A stretch of 64,000 nt of DNA. Origin: Hyphomonadaceae bacterium ML37. Its GTDB lineage: Bacteria; Pseudomonadota; Alphaproteobacteria; Caulobacterales; Maricaulaceae. The notes under the pieces were generated by a model, which worked only from the letters and a program-made list of their open reading frames with translations, made no database searches and was not told where the DNA came from. The position numbers and the translations under genes are program-made. Location of the stretch: positions 1,737,191 to 1,801,190 of the forward strand of contig CP091241.1 of the NCBI GenBank assembly GCA_027627685.1. The letters are read 5' to 3'. This document shows positions 51,911 through 63,348 of this stretch, one piece after another (within the stretch, counting starts at the first letter, position 1; every line of letters begins with the position of its first letter).

Positions 51911-53221
51911 CTAACGCCCTCGCCGCTCTTTCCTCAGCGCCCGCCAGCGGTCCAGCCGCTCTTTCAGCTGCGCCTCGCGCCCGCCGTCCTTGGGTTCGTA
52001 GAAGACCGGGCGGTCGGTCATCTCGTCGGGGAAATAGTCCTGGCCCGAGACGCCGCCGGCGGCGTCGTGATCGTATTCATAGCCCTGGCCATAGCCTTCA
52101 GCCTTCATCAGCTTGGTGGGGGCGTTGAGGATGTGTTTGGGCGGGCTCAGGGAGCCCGTGGCCTTGGCGCTGCGCACGGCGGCTTTCCAGGCCTTGTAGA
52201 CGGCGTTGGATTTGGGGGCGCAGGCGAGATGGACCACGGCCTGGGCCAGCGCCAGCTCGCCTTCGGGGCTGCCGAGGAAATCATACACGTCCTTGGCCGC
52301 CAGCGCCGCGTGGACCGCGCCGGGATCGGCCAGGCCGATATCCTCATTGGCCATGCGCACCAGGCGCCGGGCCAGAAACAGCGGGTCCTCGCCGGCCTCC
52401 AGCATGCGCGCCAGCCAGTAGAGCGCCGCGTCCGGGTCCGAGCCGCGGATGGATTTGTGCAAGGCGGAGATGAGATTGTAGTGGGAATCGCCCGCCTTGT
52501 CGTAGGAGGGCGCGCGGCGCTGCACCAGCTGGCCGAGGCCTGCAGGGTCCAGCGGCGCGTCGGGTGCGGCGGCGAAGACCTGTTCGGCCAGATTGAGCAG
52601 ATAGCGCCCGTCCCCGTCGGCCAGCGCCATCATCACGTCGCGCGCCTGCCCCGTCAGCGCCAGCGGGCGGCCCTCCAGCGCCTCGGCGCGGGCGAGCAGG
52701 CGTTCGAGCGCATCGGCGTCCAGCCGCTTGAGCACCAGCACCTGACAGCGCGACAGGAGCGCAGCGTTGAGCTCAAAGCTGGGGTTTTCGGTGGTGGCGC
52801 CCACCAGCGTCACCACCCCCTCCTCCACCACGGGCAAAAAGCCGTCCTGCTGGGCGCGGTTGAAGCGGTGGATCTCGTCGACGAACAGAAGCGTGCCCTG
52901 GCCCGAGGCGCGCCGGGCGCGGGCGCGGTCGAAGGCTTTTTTCAGGTCCGCCACGCCGGAGAACACGGCTGAAATGGCGTCAAACTCCAGCCCCGCCGCA
53001 TCGCTGAGCAGGCGCGCCAGCGTGGTCTTGCCCACGCCGGGAGGCCCCCAAAGGATGATGGAGGCCAGATGCCCGCGCGCCAGCATGCGCCCCAGCGGGC
53101 CGCCGGGGCCGATCAGGTGATCCTGACCAACCACATCGCTCAGGGATTGCGGGCGAAGCCGGTCGGCCAGCGGGCGCGGCGCGGAGGCTTCAAGACCGGC
53201 GGACTGGAACAGATTGCTCAT
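51911..53221 (-). CDS. rarA: Replication-associated recombination protein A (AAA+ ATPase)
   Basis: A 436-residue AAA+ ATPase (RarA/MgsA, WRNIP1-like) that acts at stalled replication forks. It has RLRPQSLSDVVGQDHLIG, Walker A GPPGVGKTTLA, Walker B LLFVDEIHRF, GATTENPSFELNAALLSR (sensor and arginine finger) and a C-terminal SSB-binding and tetramerising part (YLLNLAEQVF, QDYFPDEM). The length is typical. It is transcribed alone on the minus strand. Confidence 0.97.
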   Translation of the reverse strand: MSNLFQSAGLEASAPRPLADRLRPQSLSDVVGQDHLIGPGGPLGRMLARGHLASIILWGPPGVGKTTLARLLSDAAGLEFDAISAVFSGVADLKKAFDRARARRASGQGTLLFVDEIHRFNRAQQDGFLPVVEEGVVTLVGATTENPSFELNAALLSRCQVLVLKRLDADALERLLARAEALEGRPLALTGQARDVMMALADGDGRYLLNLAEQVFAAAPDAPLDPAGLGQLVQRRAPSYDKAGDSHYNLISALHKSIRGSDPDAALYWLARMLEAGEDPLFLARRLVRMANEDIGLADPGAVHAALAAKDVYDFLGSPEGELALAQAVVHLACAPKSNAVYKAWKAAVRSAKATGSLSPPKHILNAPTKLMKAEGYGQGYEYDHDAAGGVSGQDYFPDEMTDRPVFYEPKDGGREAQLKERLDRWRALRKERRGR

Positions 53222-53285
53222 GAGTGCGACTATGAGCGTGCGCTATCGCGGCGGCAACGCGCGCGGCGCAGGCACATATGAAGAA

Positions 53286-53301
53286 GGCCGCCTCAGCGGC
53301 C
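53286..53301. terminator. Weak hairpin between rarA and a small lipoprotein gene
   Basis: GGCCGC pairs with GCGGCC around loop CTCA; the minus strand then reads TTCTTC. It may end transcription of the lipoprotein gene. Confidence 0.3.
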
Positions 53302-53401
53302 CTCTTTGTGCGTCGCCGGAGCGCCGGCGACGCGCAGTTCTGTGATGCTCTTGCGTTTGTAAAGCCAGCCAGGCGCGGTCAGACCGGGTGTTAGCCTAGC
53401 C

Positions 53402-53677
53402 TTAGCCGCCGAGACCGGAGGGGTCAACGGACCGAGGCGCGTCGAACTCATCCATCGCCTGCTGGGCGTCGCGGGCTTCTTCTTCCCACTCGGCCTCGGT
53501 GCGGCAGACGCTCCCACCGAGGCGACTGCCTACCTCGTGAATGCGCCGGCAGACCACGCGCTCACCATTGCTGGCGCCAGCGATCTGGGTTTCGTCACCC
53601 GCGGTGGCCGAGCAGCCGGCAAGGCTGCCTGCACCAAGAAGGGCCAGCATGGCGGCGGAAAGCGAAAGCGTCTTCAT
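53402..53677 (-). CDS. Small lipoprotein of unknown function
   Basis: A 91-residue protein with signal peptide and lipobox LAGC (MLALLGAGSLAGCSAT), starting at ATG 53677 with GAGGGG six bases upstream. The mature part has a pattern I recall in alphaproteobacterial hypothetical proteins, CRRIHEVGSRLGGSVCRT followed by AEWEEEARDA: two cysteines, a conserved Gly-Ser-Arg-Leu and an AEW motif. The two cysteines could form a disulfide in the periplasm. The function is unknown. The gap to rarA holds only a weak hairpin. Confidence 0.72.
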   Translation of the reverse strand: MKTLSLSAAMLALLGAGSLAGCSATAGDETQIAGASNGERVVCRRIHEVGSRLGGSVCRTEAEWEEEARDAQQAMDEFDAPRSVDPSGLGG

Positions 53678-53795
53678 GGTGGACCCCTCAATGGAACAGC
53701 AGATTTGCTCCAGTATCAGACGGACATGCTGCAGGCGCAAACGCTGGTGCATTACATTCTGGTAAGGCTTGCAACGGCGCCACAGTCAAAGCGCC

Positions 53796-54011
53796 TTACT
53801 CACCACGCACCCCGAAATGCTCGCCCGCCATCATGATGGCGCCCAGCACGCCCGCGATCACGGCGGCGTAGCCGAACCAGGGCTGCCAGTTCATGGCCAG
53901 CGCCAGCGCCAGCACGGCGAAGCCGCCCAGCACCGGCGCCGCCCACAGGGCGAGCGTCATCGCCGTGACAGGTTTGCGCGCCGGCTTTGCATCTTCGGGC
54001 GGCTGACTCAT
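53796..54011 (-). CDS. Small two-helix membrane protein, unknown function
   Basis: A 71-residue protein with a polar Lys/Pro N-terminus (MSQPPEDAKPARKP) and two hydrophobic helices (LALWAAPVLGGFAVLALAL and GYAAVIAGVLGAIMMAG). It has no family match I know. The gene is divergent from the queD-like gene, 90 bases away. Such short proteins are weakly supported, but the composition and its length suit a real gene. Confidence 0.55.
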   Translation of the reverse strand: MSQPPEDAKPARKPVTAMTLALWAAPVLGGFAVLALALAMNWQPWFGYAAVIAGVLGAIMMAGEHFGVRGE

Positions 54012-54101
54012 GGACGGCTCCTCCTATCGCTTGCAGCGCCGCGCGGTTTCCATTGTGCGCTGCATTCTGTATATGGCGCGCCACGCACAGGTCAGGAAGC
54101 C

Positions 54102-54476
54102 ATGTCCGCACTCGTTCTGGAAATCTCGAAGGACTTCACCTTCGACGCCGCCCATCATTTCACCCACAAGGACGCGAGCCATCCGTTCTCGCGAATGCAC
54201 GGCCATTCCTTCGCCGGAACGGTGACCCTCTCGGGCGCCAGGTCCACCGACAGCGGCATGGTGCGTGATTTCTGGGAGATTGACGCGGAGCTGGCGAAAA
54301 TCCGCGACCAGCTGGACCACCGCCTGCTCAACGAGGTGGAGGGGCTGGAACACCCCTCGCTGGAAACCATCGCCCACTGGGTGTTCGAGCGCCTGGACGC
54401 GGCCCTGCCCGGCGTGGTCAGCGTAGAGATCCGCCGCCCCAGCTGTGGGGAAAAGGCGCTCGTGCGCCGCGCCTGA
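54102..54476 (+). CDS. 6-carboxytetrahydropterin synthase-like protein lacking the catalytic Cys
   Basis: A 124-residue member of the PTPS/QueD family, which in E. coli makes 6-carboxytetrahydropterin for queuosine. The zinc histidines are in FTFDAAHHF (His 18 or 19) and MHGHSF (His 33, 35), and FWEIDAELAKIRDQLDHRLL follows. The catalytic cysteine of QueD (in the C-x3-HGH block, for example CGRLHGH) is missing: the sequence is HPFSRMHGH, with Phe 29 at that place. The reaction is therefore probably different, or another residue substitutes. The ribosome site is AGGA four bases before ATG 54102. No other queuosine gene is adjacent. Confidence 0.8.
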   Translation: MSALVLEISKDFTFDAAHHFTHKDASHPFSRMHGHSFAGTVTLSGARSTDSGMVRDFWEIDAELAKIRDQLDHRLLNEVEGLEHPSLETIAHWVFERLDAALPGVVSVEIRRPSCGEKALVRRA

Positions 54477-54549
54477 GACGCGGTGCACGTCAAGCCAGAG
54501 GGTGTGCGCCGCGCTTAAATGCGCCTCACCTCAACCAACCGCACAAAGC

Positions 54550-54581
54550 AAAAGCCCCGCGCGATCGCTCGCGCAGGGCTT
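54550..54581 (-). terminator. Strong intrinsic terminator of rpmF
   Basis: On the minus strand, AGCCC-T-GCGCGA pairs with TCGCGC-G-GGGCT around loop GCGA, followed by TTTTGCTTT. It lies 24 bases after the rpmF stop. Confidence 0.85.
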
Positions 54582-54605
54582 CGATGCCTCCCCGGCTCGG
54601 CCGGA

Positions 54606-54788
54606 TCAGTCTTCTTTCGGCGTGAAAATCTGCTTGCCGCGATACATGCCCGACTTCAGGTCGACATGGTGCGGACGGCGCAGCTCGCCGGTGTCCTTGT
54701 CCTCGACATAGGCGGTCGTGGAGATGGAATCATGTCCGCGGCGCATATTGCGCTTGGACGGAGAGGTTTTGCGCTTGGGGACCGCCAT
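54606..54788 (-). CDS. rpmF: 50S ribosomal protein L32
   Basis: A 60-residue ribosomal protein starting [18 protein letters not shown], the L32 signature of alphaproteobacteria, which lack the zinc-finger cysteines seen in other bacteria. ATG 54788 has GGGAG seven bases upstream; upstream in-frame starts are not used. It is monocistronic and ends at a strong terminator. Confidence 0.97.
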   Translation of the reverse strand: MAVPKRKTSPSKRNMRRGHDSISTTAYVEDKDTGELRRPHHVDLKSGMYRGKQIFTPKED

Positions 54789-54970
54789 GGGTCTCTCCCT
54801 CAAAGTCAAAGGTGAACCGGACTTGCGCGCGAAACGTGAAGCGTCACGCGGAAAGTGAGCGGCGGGCTATACCGGTTTCATGCCGGGCTGGCAATGGGGC
54901 GGTGTGTGGCGGGGGGCTTTGGTACGTGAAATGAGTTCGCCTGCTTTCCAGGCCGACCGCAGCCCCCCTC

Positions 54971-58039
<3,069 letters not shown>

Positions 58040-59695
58040 TCAAGCGGGCTTGAGTTCACTCAACCGCTTCCCCGGCGCAATGTCTTCGGGCGACTGGCGC
58101 ACATGGATCAGGGAGGGACGCCCCGACGTCAGCGCCGCGTCCAGCGCGGGCAGGAACTCGTCAGTGGCGGCGACGTACCAAGCGGCCATGCCGAAGCTCA
58201 GCGCCATCATTTTGAAGTCGGGATTGACCAGGCCCGTGCCCGAGACACGGCCGGGATAGGCGCGCTCCTGGTGCATGCGGATGGTGCCGTAGGTTCCGTT
58301 GTCGAACACGCACACGACGATGTTGGCGCCGTGCTGGACGGCGGTGGCAAGCTCCGGCGCGGCCATCAGGAAATCACCATCGCCACACACAGCGATGACC
58401 GGGCGGTCAGGATGGCGCAGCTTGGCGGCGATGGCGGCGGGCAGGCCATAGCCCATGGCCCCGGAGGTGGGCGCGAGCTGGCCGGGATAGGCGCTGTGAT
58501 CAAAGAAGCGATGCAGCCAGGCGGCGAAATTGCCTGCGCCATTGGTCATGATTGCGCTGTCGCCATAGCGGGCCGACACGGCGCGCCAGATCTGCGACGG
58601 ATTGACCGCACCGGTGACGCTCACAGGCTGCACCCACGCGTCGTAATCGGCGCGGCGCGCCGCGACCCAGGCCGCGCGGCGGGCGGCGTTTTGCGGTGTG
58701 GCCGCCTCTGCGATGGCGAGCATGGCGGCGCCGGGCGAGGCCGTGACGGCCATGTCGGGATGATAGACGCGGCCCAGCTCCTCCCCGCCGGGATGGATGT
58801 GGATCAGCCGGTCGCCCAACCCGCCGGGCACGTCGAACAGATCATAGCTTTGGGTGGTCATTTCGCCGAGGCGCGGCCCGATGGCGAGGATCACGTCCGC
58901 CTCGCGCAGCGCATCGCGCAGAGCCGGGTTCACGCCGATCCCCGCCTCACCCGCATAGTGGGAATGGGTGTTGTCGAACAAATGCTTGGCCCGGAAACTT
59001 GTGGCGACGGGGCAGTTCATGCGCACCGCCATATCGTGCAGCGCCGCGCGCGCCGCCGCGCTCCAGCCCGGCCCCCCGGCGAGGATCACCGGGCGCTGGG
59101 CCGCATCAAGGCGCGCAGCGATGATGCGCGCCGTATCACCGCCCGGCTCGCTCAGCGCGCGGGTGAAGGCGCGCGGCGCCGGCGCCTCGGCTTCTTCAGT
59201 CAGCATATCCTCGGGCAGGCCCACCACCACCGGGCCGGGGCGGCCGTGCAGGGCCAGAGCGTAAGCGCGCATGATCTGCTCGCCCACGCGCGCCGGATCG
59301 CGAATCTCGAACGCCGCCTTGGCGATCCCGGCGAAGGCCTGGGCGTAGTCGAGCTCCTGAAACGCCTCGCGCCCCTCATCCTCGCGGCGCACCTGGCCCA
59401 CCAGAAGCAGCATGGGCGTGGAATCCTGAAACGCCGTATGGACGCCCACCGCGGCCTGCGTCGCCCCCGGCCCTCGCGTGACGAAGCAGATGCCGGGGCG
59501 CCCGGTCAGCTTGCCGTCGGCTTCCGCCATATTCGCCGCCCCCGCCTCATGCCGGCAGGTGATGAAGGCGATCCCGCTATCGACCAGCGCATCCAGCGCC
59601 GCCAGATAACTCTCTCCCGGCACGCCGAAAATCCGCTCCACGCCCTGGGCGGCGAGCGCGTCGATCAAATGCTGGGCGCCAGTGCGCAGGGCCAT
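58040..59695 (-). CDS. Thiamine-diphosphate-dependent enzyme, acetolactate-synthase-like
   Basis: A 551-residue member of the acetolactate-synthase/oxalyl-CoA-decarboxylase/benzoylformate-decarboxylase group. Domain order is N-terminal Pyr domain with catalytic Glu in FITCRHEAGAANMA, a central FAD-like domain (VILAGGPGWSAAARAAL), and a C-terminal PP domain with the diphosphate-magnesium motif GDGDFLMAAPEL-x10-VCVFDN. No ilvN-like regulatory subunit is adjacent, so a role in branched-chain synthesis is doubtful and a stand-alone 2-oxoacid reaction is more likely. The stop is 84 bases beyond eno on the same strand. Confidence 0.88.
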   Translation of the reverse strand: MALRTGAQHLIDALAAQGVERIFGVPGESYLAALDALVDSGIAFITCRHEAGAANMAEADGKLTGRPGICFVTRGPGATQAAVGVHTAFQDSTPMLLLVGQVRREDEGREAFQELDYAQAFAGIAKAAFEIRDPARVGEQIMRAYALALHGRPGPVVVGLPEDMLTEEAEAPAPRAFTRALSEPGGDTARIIAARLDAAQRPVILAGGPGWSAAARAALHDMAVRMNCPVATSFRAKHLFDNTHSHYAGEAGIGVNPALRDALREADVILAIGPRLGEMTTQSYDLFDVPGGLGDRLIHIHPGGEELGRVYHPDMAVTASPGAAMLAIAEAATPQNAARRAAWVAARRADYDAWVQPVSVTGAVNPSQIWRAVSARYGDSAIMTNGAGNFAAWLHRFFDHSAYPGQLAPTSGAMGYGLPAAIAAKLRHPDRPVIAVCGDGDFLMAAPELATAVQHGANIVVCVFDNGTYGTIRMHQERAYPGRVSGTGLVNPDFKMMALSFGMAAWYVAATDEFLPALDAALTSGRPSLIHVRQSPEDIAPGKRLSELKPA

Positions 59696-59902
59696 GGAAT
59701 GCGTCCTCGGTCGGGTGATTCAGCCAGGGCGCGACCATCGCGCCGACGGGGCGCGGGGGCAAGTGGGGGGCGCCCCTGCCATCGTTATACAATAACCCCT
59801 TCCCTCGCCTGCCGGTTTCCGTGAGGCTGCGCGCATATCCGACAGACGACAGGGAGTCGGCGCGAGGAGCGCTGAACCCGGACGGATCGCGGGAGGGATC
59901 AG

Positions 59903-61327
59903 ATGAGACACGTATGGAACAGTCTGGGCGCGGGCGCACTGGCGCTGGCGGCCCTGACCGGGTGCAATGGCGCGGGCGATGAGGACAGCGCGAACGCCAA
60001 TGCAAATGGCGGCGGCGAGCTGGTGCGGTTCAATCCTGACCCCTACCCCTCCACCTATCAGCCGGCCCCGTCCGGCGTGACGCTGATCCGCGGCGCGAAC
60101 GTGTTCGACGGCGTCGATCAGCTGCTGGAAAACACCGACATCCTGATCGAGAACGGGCGCATCGCCGCCATCGGCCAGGGCCTCGCCGCCCCCGACGGCG
60201 CTGAAATCGTCGAGGCTGAAGGCCGCTTCGTGACGCCGGGCGTGGTGGACATCCACTCCCATCTCGGTGTCTATGCCAGCCCCTCGGTCAACGCCCATTC
60301 CGACGGCAATGAAGCCACCGCCCCGGTGACGGCGGAGGTGTGGGCCGAGCATGGCGTCTGGCCGCAGGACCCGGGCTTTGACACGGCGCTCGCCGCCGGC
60401 GTGACCACGCTGCACGTGCTGCCGGGCTCGGCCAATCTGTTCGGCGGGCGCGGCGTGACCTTGCGCAATGTGCCTGCGCGCAGCGTCCAGGCGATGAAGT
60501 TTCCCGATGCGCCCTACACGCTGAAAATGGCCTGCGGCGAGAACCCCAAGCGGGTCTACGGCAATCAGGGCCGCGCCCCGGCCTCGCGCATGGGCAATAT
60601 GGCGGGATACCGCGAAGCCTGGCAGCGCGCGGTGGAATATCGCGCCGCCTGGAACCGCTATTGGGACGAGGGCGACGCCTCCGCCACGCCGCCCACGCGC
60701 AATCTGGAGCTCGACACGCTGATGGGCGTGCTGGACGGGGAGATCCTGATCCAGATGCATTGCTACCGCGCCGACGAAATGGCGCTGGTGCTCGATATGG
60801 CCGAAGAGTTCGACTACCACGTCTCGGTCTTCCACCACGCGGTCGAGGCCTTCAAAATCCCCGACCTGCTGGCCGAGGCCGGCACCTGCGCGGCGGTCTG
60901 GGCCGACTGGGGCGGGTTCAAGATGGAGGCGTATGACTCCATCATCGAAAACCTGCCCATCACCCATTCGCTGGGCGCCTGCGCGATGATCCATTCAGAC
61001 TCTGATCTGGGCATTCAGCGCCTCAACCATGAAGTGGCGAAGGCCCTGGGCGATGGCCGGCGCATGGGGCTCGATATCTCCGACGCCGAAGCGGTGTCCT
61101 GGTTCACCTCGGCACCCGCACGAGGCCTCGGGATTTTCGAGGAGACCGGGTCCATCGAAACCGGCAAGCGTGCCGATATCGTGATCTGGTCGGCCCACCC
61201 GTTCTCCAGCTACGCCCTGGCGGACCATGTCTATATCGATGGCGCGCTGATGTATGACCGCGCCGACCCCGAGCGGCGCACGGTGCGCGACTTCATGCTT
61301 GGCCAACCCGGTGAAGGAGTGCGCTGA
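59903..61327 (+). CDS. Lipoprotein amidohydrolase, intact metal site
   Basis: A 474-residue metal-dependent hydrolase. The signal peptide ends in lipobox LTGC (LALAALTGCNGAG), followed by a polar linker. The amidohydrolase fold shows the beta-sandwich part IRGANVFDGVDQLLEN, the HxH metal motif GVVDIHSHLG, MHCYRADEM and VFHHAVEAF (His ligands) and AMIHSDSDLGIQRL (Asp). PGSANLFGGRGV follows the first metal block, as in imidazolonepropionase-like members. GGGAGG lies upstream of ATG 59903. It is coupled to the next gene through TGATG, making a two-subunit or two-step system. The substrate is not known. Confidence 0.88.
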   Translation: MRHVWNSLGAGALALAALTGCNGAGDEDSANANANGGGELVRFNPDPYPSTYQPAPSGVTLIRGANVFDGVDQLLENTDILIENGRIAAIGQGLAAPDGAEIVEAEGRFVTPGVVDIHSHLGVYASPSVNAHSDGNEATAPVTAEVWAEHGVWPQDPGFDTALAAGVTTLHVLPGSANLFGGRGVTLRNVPARSVQAMKFPDAPYTLKMACGENPKRVYGNQGRAPASRMGNMAGYREAWQRAVEYRAAWNRYWDEGDASATPPTRNLELDTLMGVLDGEILIQMHCYRADEMALVLDMAEEFDYHVSVFHHAVEAFKIPDLLAEAGTCAAVWADWGGFKMEAYDSIIENLPITHSLGACAMIHSDSDLGIQRLNHEVAKALGDGRRMGLDISDAEAVSWFTSAPARGLGIFEETGSIETGKRADIVIWSAHPFSSYALADHVYIDGALMYDRADPERRTVRDFMLGQPGEGVR

Positions 61328-62622
61328 TGACCCGCTTTTCCATACGCGCCCTTGGCGCTTTCCTCGCGCCGCTGGCGCTCGCCGCAGCCCTGCCCGTCTG
61401 CGCCGCAGCCCAAACCATCGCGGTCACCAATGGCCGCGTGATCACCAATGGCGACGCCGGGGTCATCGAATCCGGCACGGTGCTGATCCGCGATGGCGTG
61501 ATCGCCGAAGTGGGCGCGCAGGTACGCATTCCGTCGGGCGCACGCGTCATCGACGCTGAAGGCGGCTGGATCACGCCGGGCCTGTTCCATCCCCAGACCG
61601 AGCTCGGCCTCGTTGAAGTCAGCGCCGAATCCGGCGCGCGCGACAACGCCGCCTCGGGCTCGTCCTTCACCGCGTCCATGGACGTGGCCGACGCCTTCAA
61701 CCCGGCGGGCAATCATATCGCCTCGGCCCGGGTGAAGGGCGTAACGCGCTTTGCCGTGCACCCGGCTGTGGGCTCGGCCATCATCGCCGGACGCGGCGCG
61801 CTGGCTGACGCCAGCGGCGATCCGGACAGCCTGTTCGCCGACCGGCAATTCATGCTGGTGGACCTCTCTGTCTCCGGCGCGCGCACCGCTGGCGGCGCCC
61901 GCAGCGCCGCCTGGGCCTTTTTGCGGGCGGCGATTGAAGACGCGCGCTTCTATCCTGGCCGCTTCATGGCCCATCACGAAGGCGACGCCATCAACCGGTT
62001 CGATGCGGCCGCCATGGTGGACGTGGCGCGCGGGGCCATGCCGCTGATCATGCGCATGGACCGGGCCAGCGATATCCGCCGGGCCATCCAGTTCGCCGAC
62101 CGCTACCCCAATATCCGCCTGATCATCGTGGGCGGCGCCGAAGCCCATCTGATGGCCGATGAGATCGCGGACGCGGGCATCCCCGTCATCCTCGATCCCA
62201 TGCGCAATCTGCCCGAAAGCTTCGACACGCTGGCGGCCTCCAACCGTGCGGCGGCCACGCTGCATGCAGCGGGGGTGCAGCTCGCATACACCACGCTGGG
62301 CTCGGATTTATACTGGAACCCGCGCCTGCTACGTCAGCATGCCGGCATCGCCGTGGCCCACGGCGCCGACTGGGCGGATGCGTTCCGCGCCGTCACCCTG
62401 ACACCCGCTGAAATCTACGGCGTCGCCGACCGGTTCGGTTCGCTGGAGCCGGGCAAGGCGGCGGACGTGGTGGTGTGGGACGGTGACCCGCTGGAGGTCT
62501 TGAGCGCCCCCACCGCCGTGCTCATCGACGGTGAGGTCACCTCGCTGGAAACCCGCCAGACCCGCCTGCGCGACCGCTACGCGGTGATCCGCCGCGAAGG
62601 CGAGCACGGGTATGCGCATTGA
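61327..62622 (+). CDS. Secreted amidohydrolase-like protein with degenerate metal site
   Basis: A 431-residue partner of the previous gene, starting MTRFSIRALG with a signal peptide ending CAAAQT. The fold is shared (TNGRVITNGDAGVIESG, LEPGKAADVVVWDGDPLEVL), but the first metal block reads ITPGLFHPQTELG where the intact partner has DIHSHLG, so the HxH pair is lost. Later His (FMAHHEGDAINRF, GGAEAHLMAD) and Asp (TLGSDLYW) positions remain. It may be a binding or scaffolding subunit for the active partner. The two genes overlap by one base (TGATG, 61325-61329). Confidence 0.82.
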   Translation: MTRFSIRALGAFLAPLALAAALPVCAAAQTIAVTNGRVITNGDAGVIESGTVLIRDGVIAEVGAQVRIPSGARVIDAEGGWITPGLFHPQTELGLVEVSAESGARDNAASGSSFTASMDVADAFNPAGNHIASARVKGVTRFAVHPAVGSAIIAGRGALADASGDPDSLFADRQFMLVDLSVSGARTAGGARSAAWAFLRAAIEDARFYPGRFMAHHEGDAINRFDAAAMVDVARGAMPLIMRMDRASDIRRAIQFADRYPNIRLIIVGGAEAHLMADEIADAGIPVILDPMRNLPESFDTLAASNRAAATLHAAGVQLAYTTLGSDLYWNPRLLRQHAGIAVAHGADWADAFRAVTLTPAEIYGVADRFGSLEPGKAADVVVWDGDPLEVLSAPTAVLIDGEVTSLETRQTRLRDRYAVIRREGEHGYAH

Positions 62623-62688
62623 TTGAAGGGGCAGCTGCACCCTCACCCTGCCCTTCACTCTTTCAGACTAAACGCCCCGTTCCAGCCT

Positions 62689-62713
62689 CCTCTCCCCTCT
62701 TTGAGGGGAGAGG
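62689..62713. repeat. Hairpin-rich intergenic repeat between convergent genes
   Basis: A perfect 10-bp stem CCTCTCCCCT / AGGGGAGAGG (62689-62713) and a second hairpin, CCTCTCCCC / GGGGAGAGG (62792-62817), lie in the 255 bases between the amidohydrolase and smpB stops. No gene is seen. They may end transcription from both sides and are similar to purine/pyrimidine-rich repeats common in alphaproteobacterial intergenic DNA. Confidence 0.55.
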
Positions 62714-62877
62714 GTGGGGTGAGGGGTGGGGCGGTCCCGTCCAACGCGACGCAGGCAAGTTAACCGGAAAGGTCCGCCCCCTCACCTTTATCCTCTCCCC
62801 GATGAATGGGGGAGAGGGGGCCTCTCACGCTGCGTAACTCGCGGCGAGGCCGGGCGGTGGCTTTGCCGGAAAAACCC

Positions 62878-63348
62878 TCACCCGAAATTCTTCAAGATCC
62901 GCTGTTTGCTGCGGTTCCAGTCGCGTTGCTTGATGGTTTCGCGCTTGTCGACGGTCTTCTTGCCTTTGGCCAGACCGATCTGGAGCTTGGCCATGCCACG
63001 CTCGTTGAAGAACAGGCGCAGGGGTACGATGGTGAGCCCTTCTTTCTGCACTGAACCGGCGAGCTTGTTCATTTCGCGCTTGTGCAGCAGCAGCTTACGC
63101 GCGCGTTTCGGGTCATGATTGAAGCGGTTGCCGTGGCCGTAGGGCGGGATGTCGCAATTGATCAGCCAGATTTCGCCCTTCTCCGGGCTGACATAGGACT
63201 CGGCGATATTGGCCTTGCCCATGCGCAGGCTTTTGACCTCGGTGCCGGTCAGCACCATGCCCGCTTCAAACGTATCTGTGATCTCGTAATCGAACCTGGC
63301 GCGGCGGTTGACGGCGACCAGGCCCTTGTCGGGTCCCGAACTGCTCAT
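62878..63348 (-). CDS. smpB: SsrA-binding protein
   Basis: A 156-residue partner of tmRNA in trans-translation. SmpB sequence is clear: [60 protein letters not shown] and the basic tail [23 protein letters not shown] 63348 overlaps the dapA stop (63345-63348, ATGA); upstream in-frame starts lie inside dapA. The dapA-smpB order is common in alphaproteobacteria. tmRNA itself is not in the window. Confidence 0.98.
   Translation of the reverse strand: MSSSGPDKGLVAVNRRARFDYEITDTFEAGMVLTGTEVKSLRMGKANIAESYVSPEKGEIWLINCDIPPYGHGNRFNHDPKRARKLLLHKREMNKLAGSVQKEGLTIVPLRLFFNERGMAKLQIGLAKGKKTVDKRETIKQRDWNRSKQRILKNFG

Noticed and set aside
53293-53517. A 74-codon open frame overlapping the small lipoprotein gene
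   Set aside because: It overlaps the better supported lipoprotein gene and has no independent start signal.
58103-59824. A 573-codon open frame antisense to the ThDP enzyme
   Set aside because: No motifs, and the composition is typical of reverse-frame GC-rich sequence.
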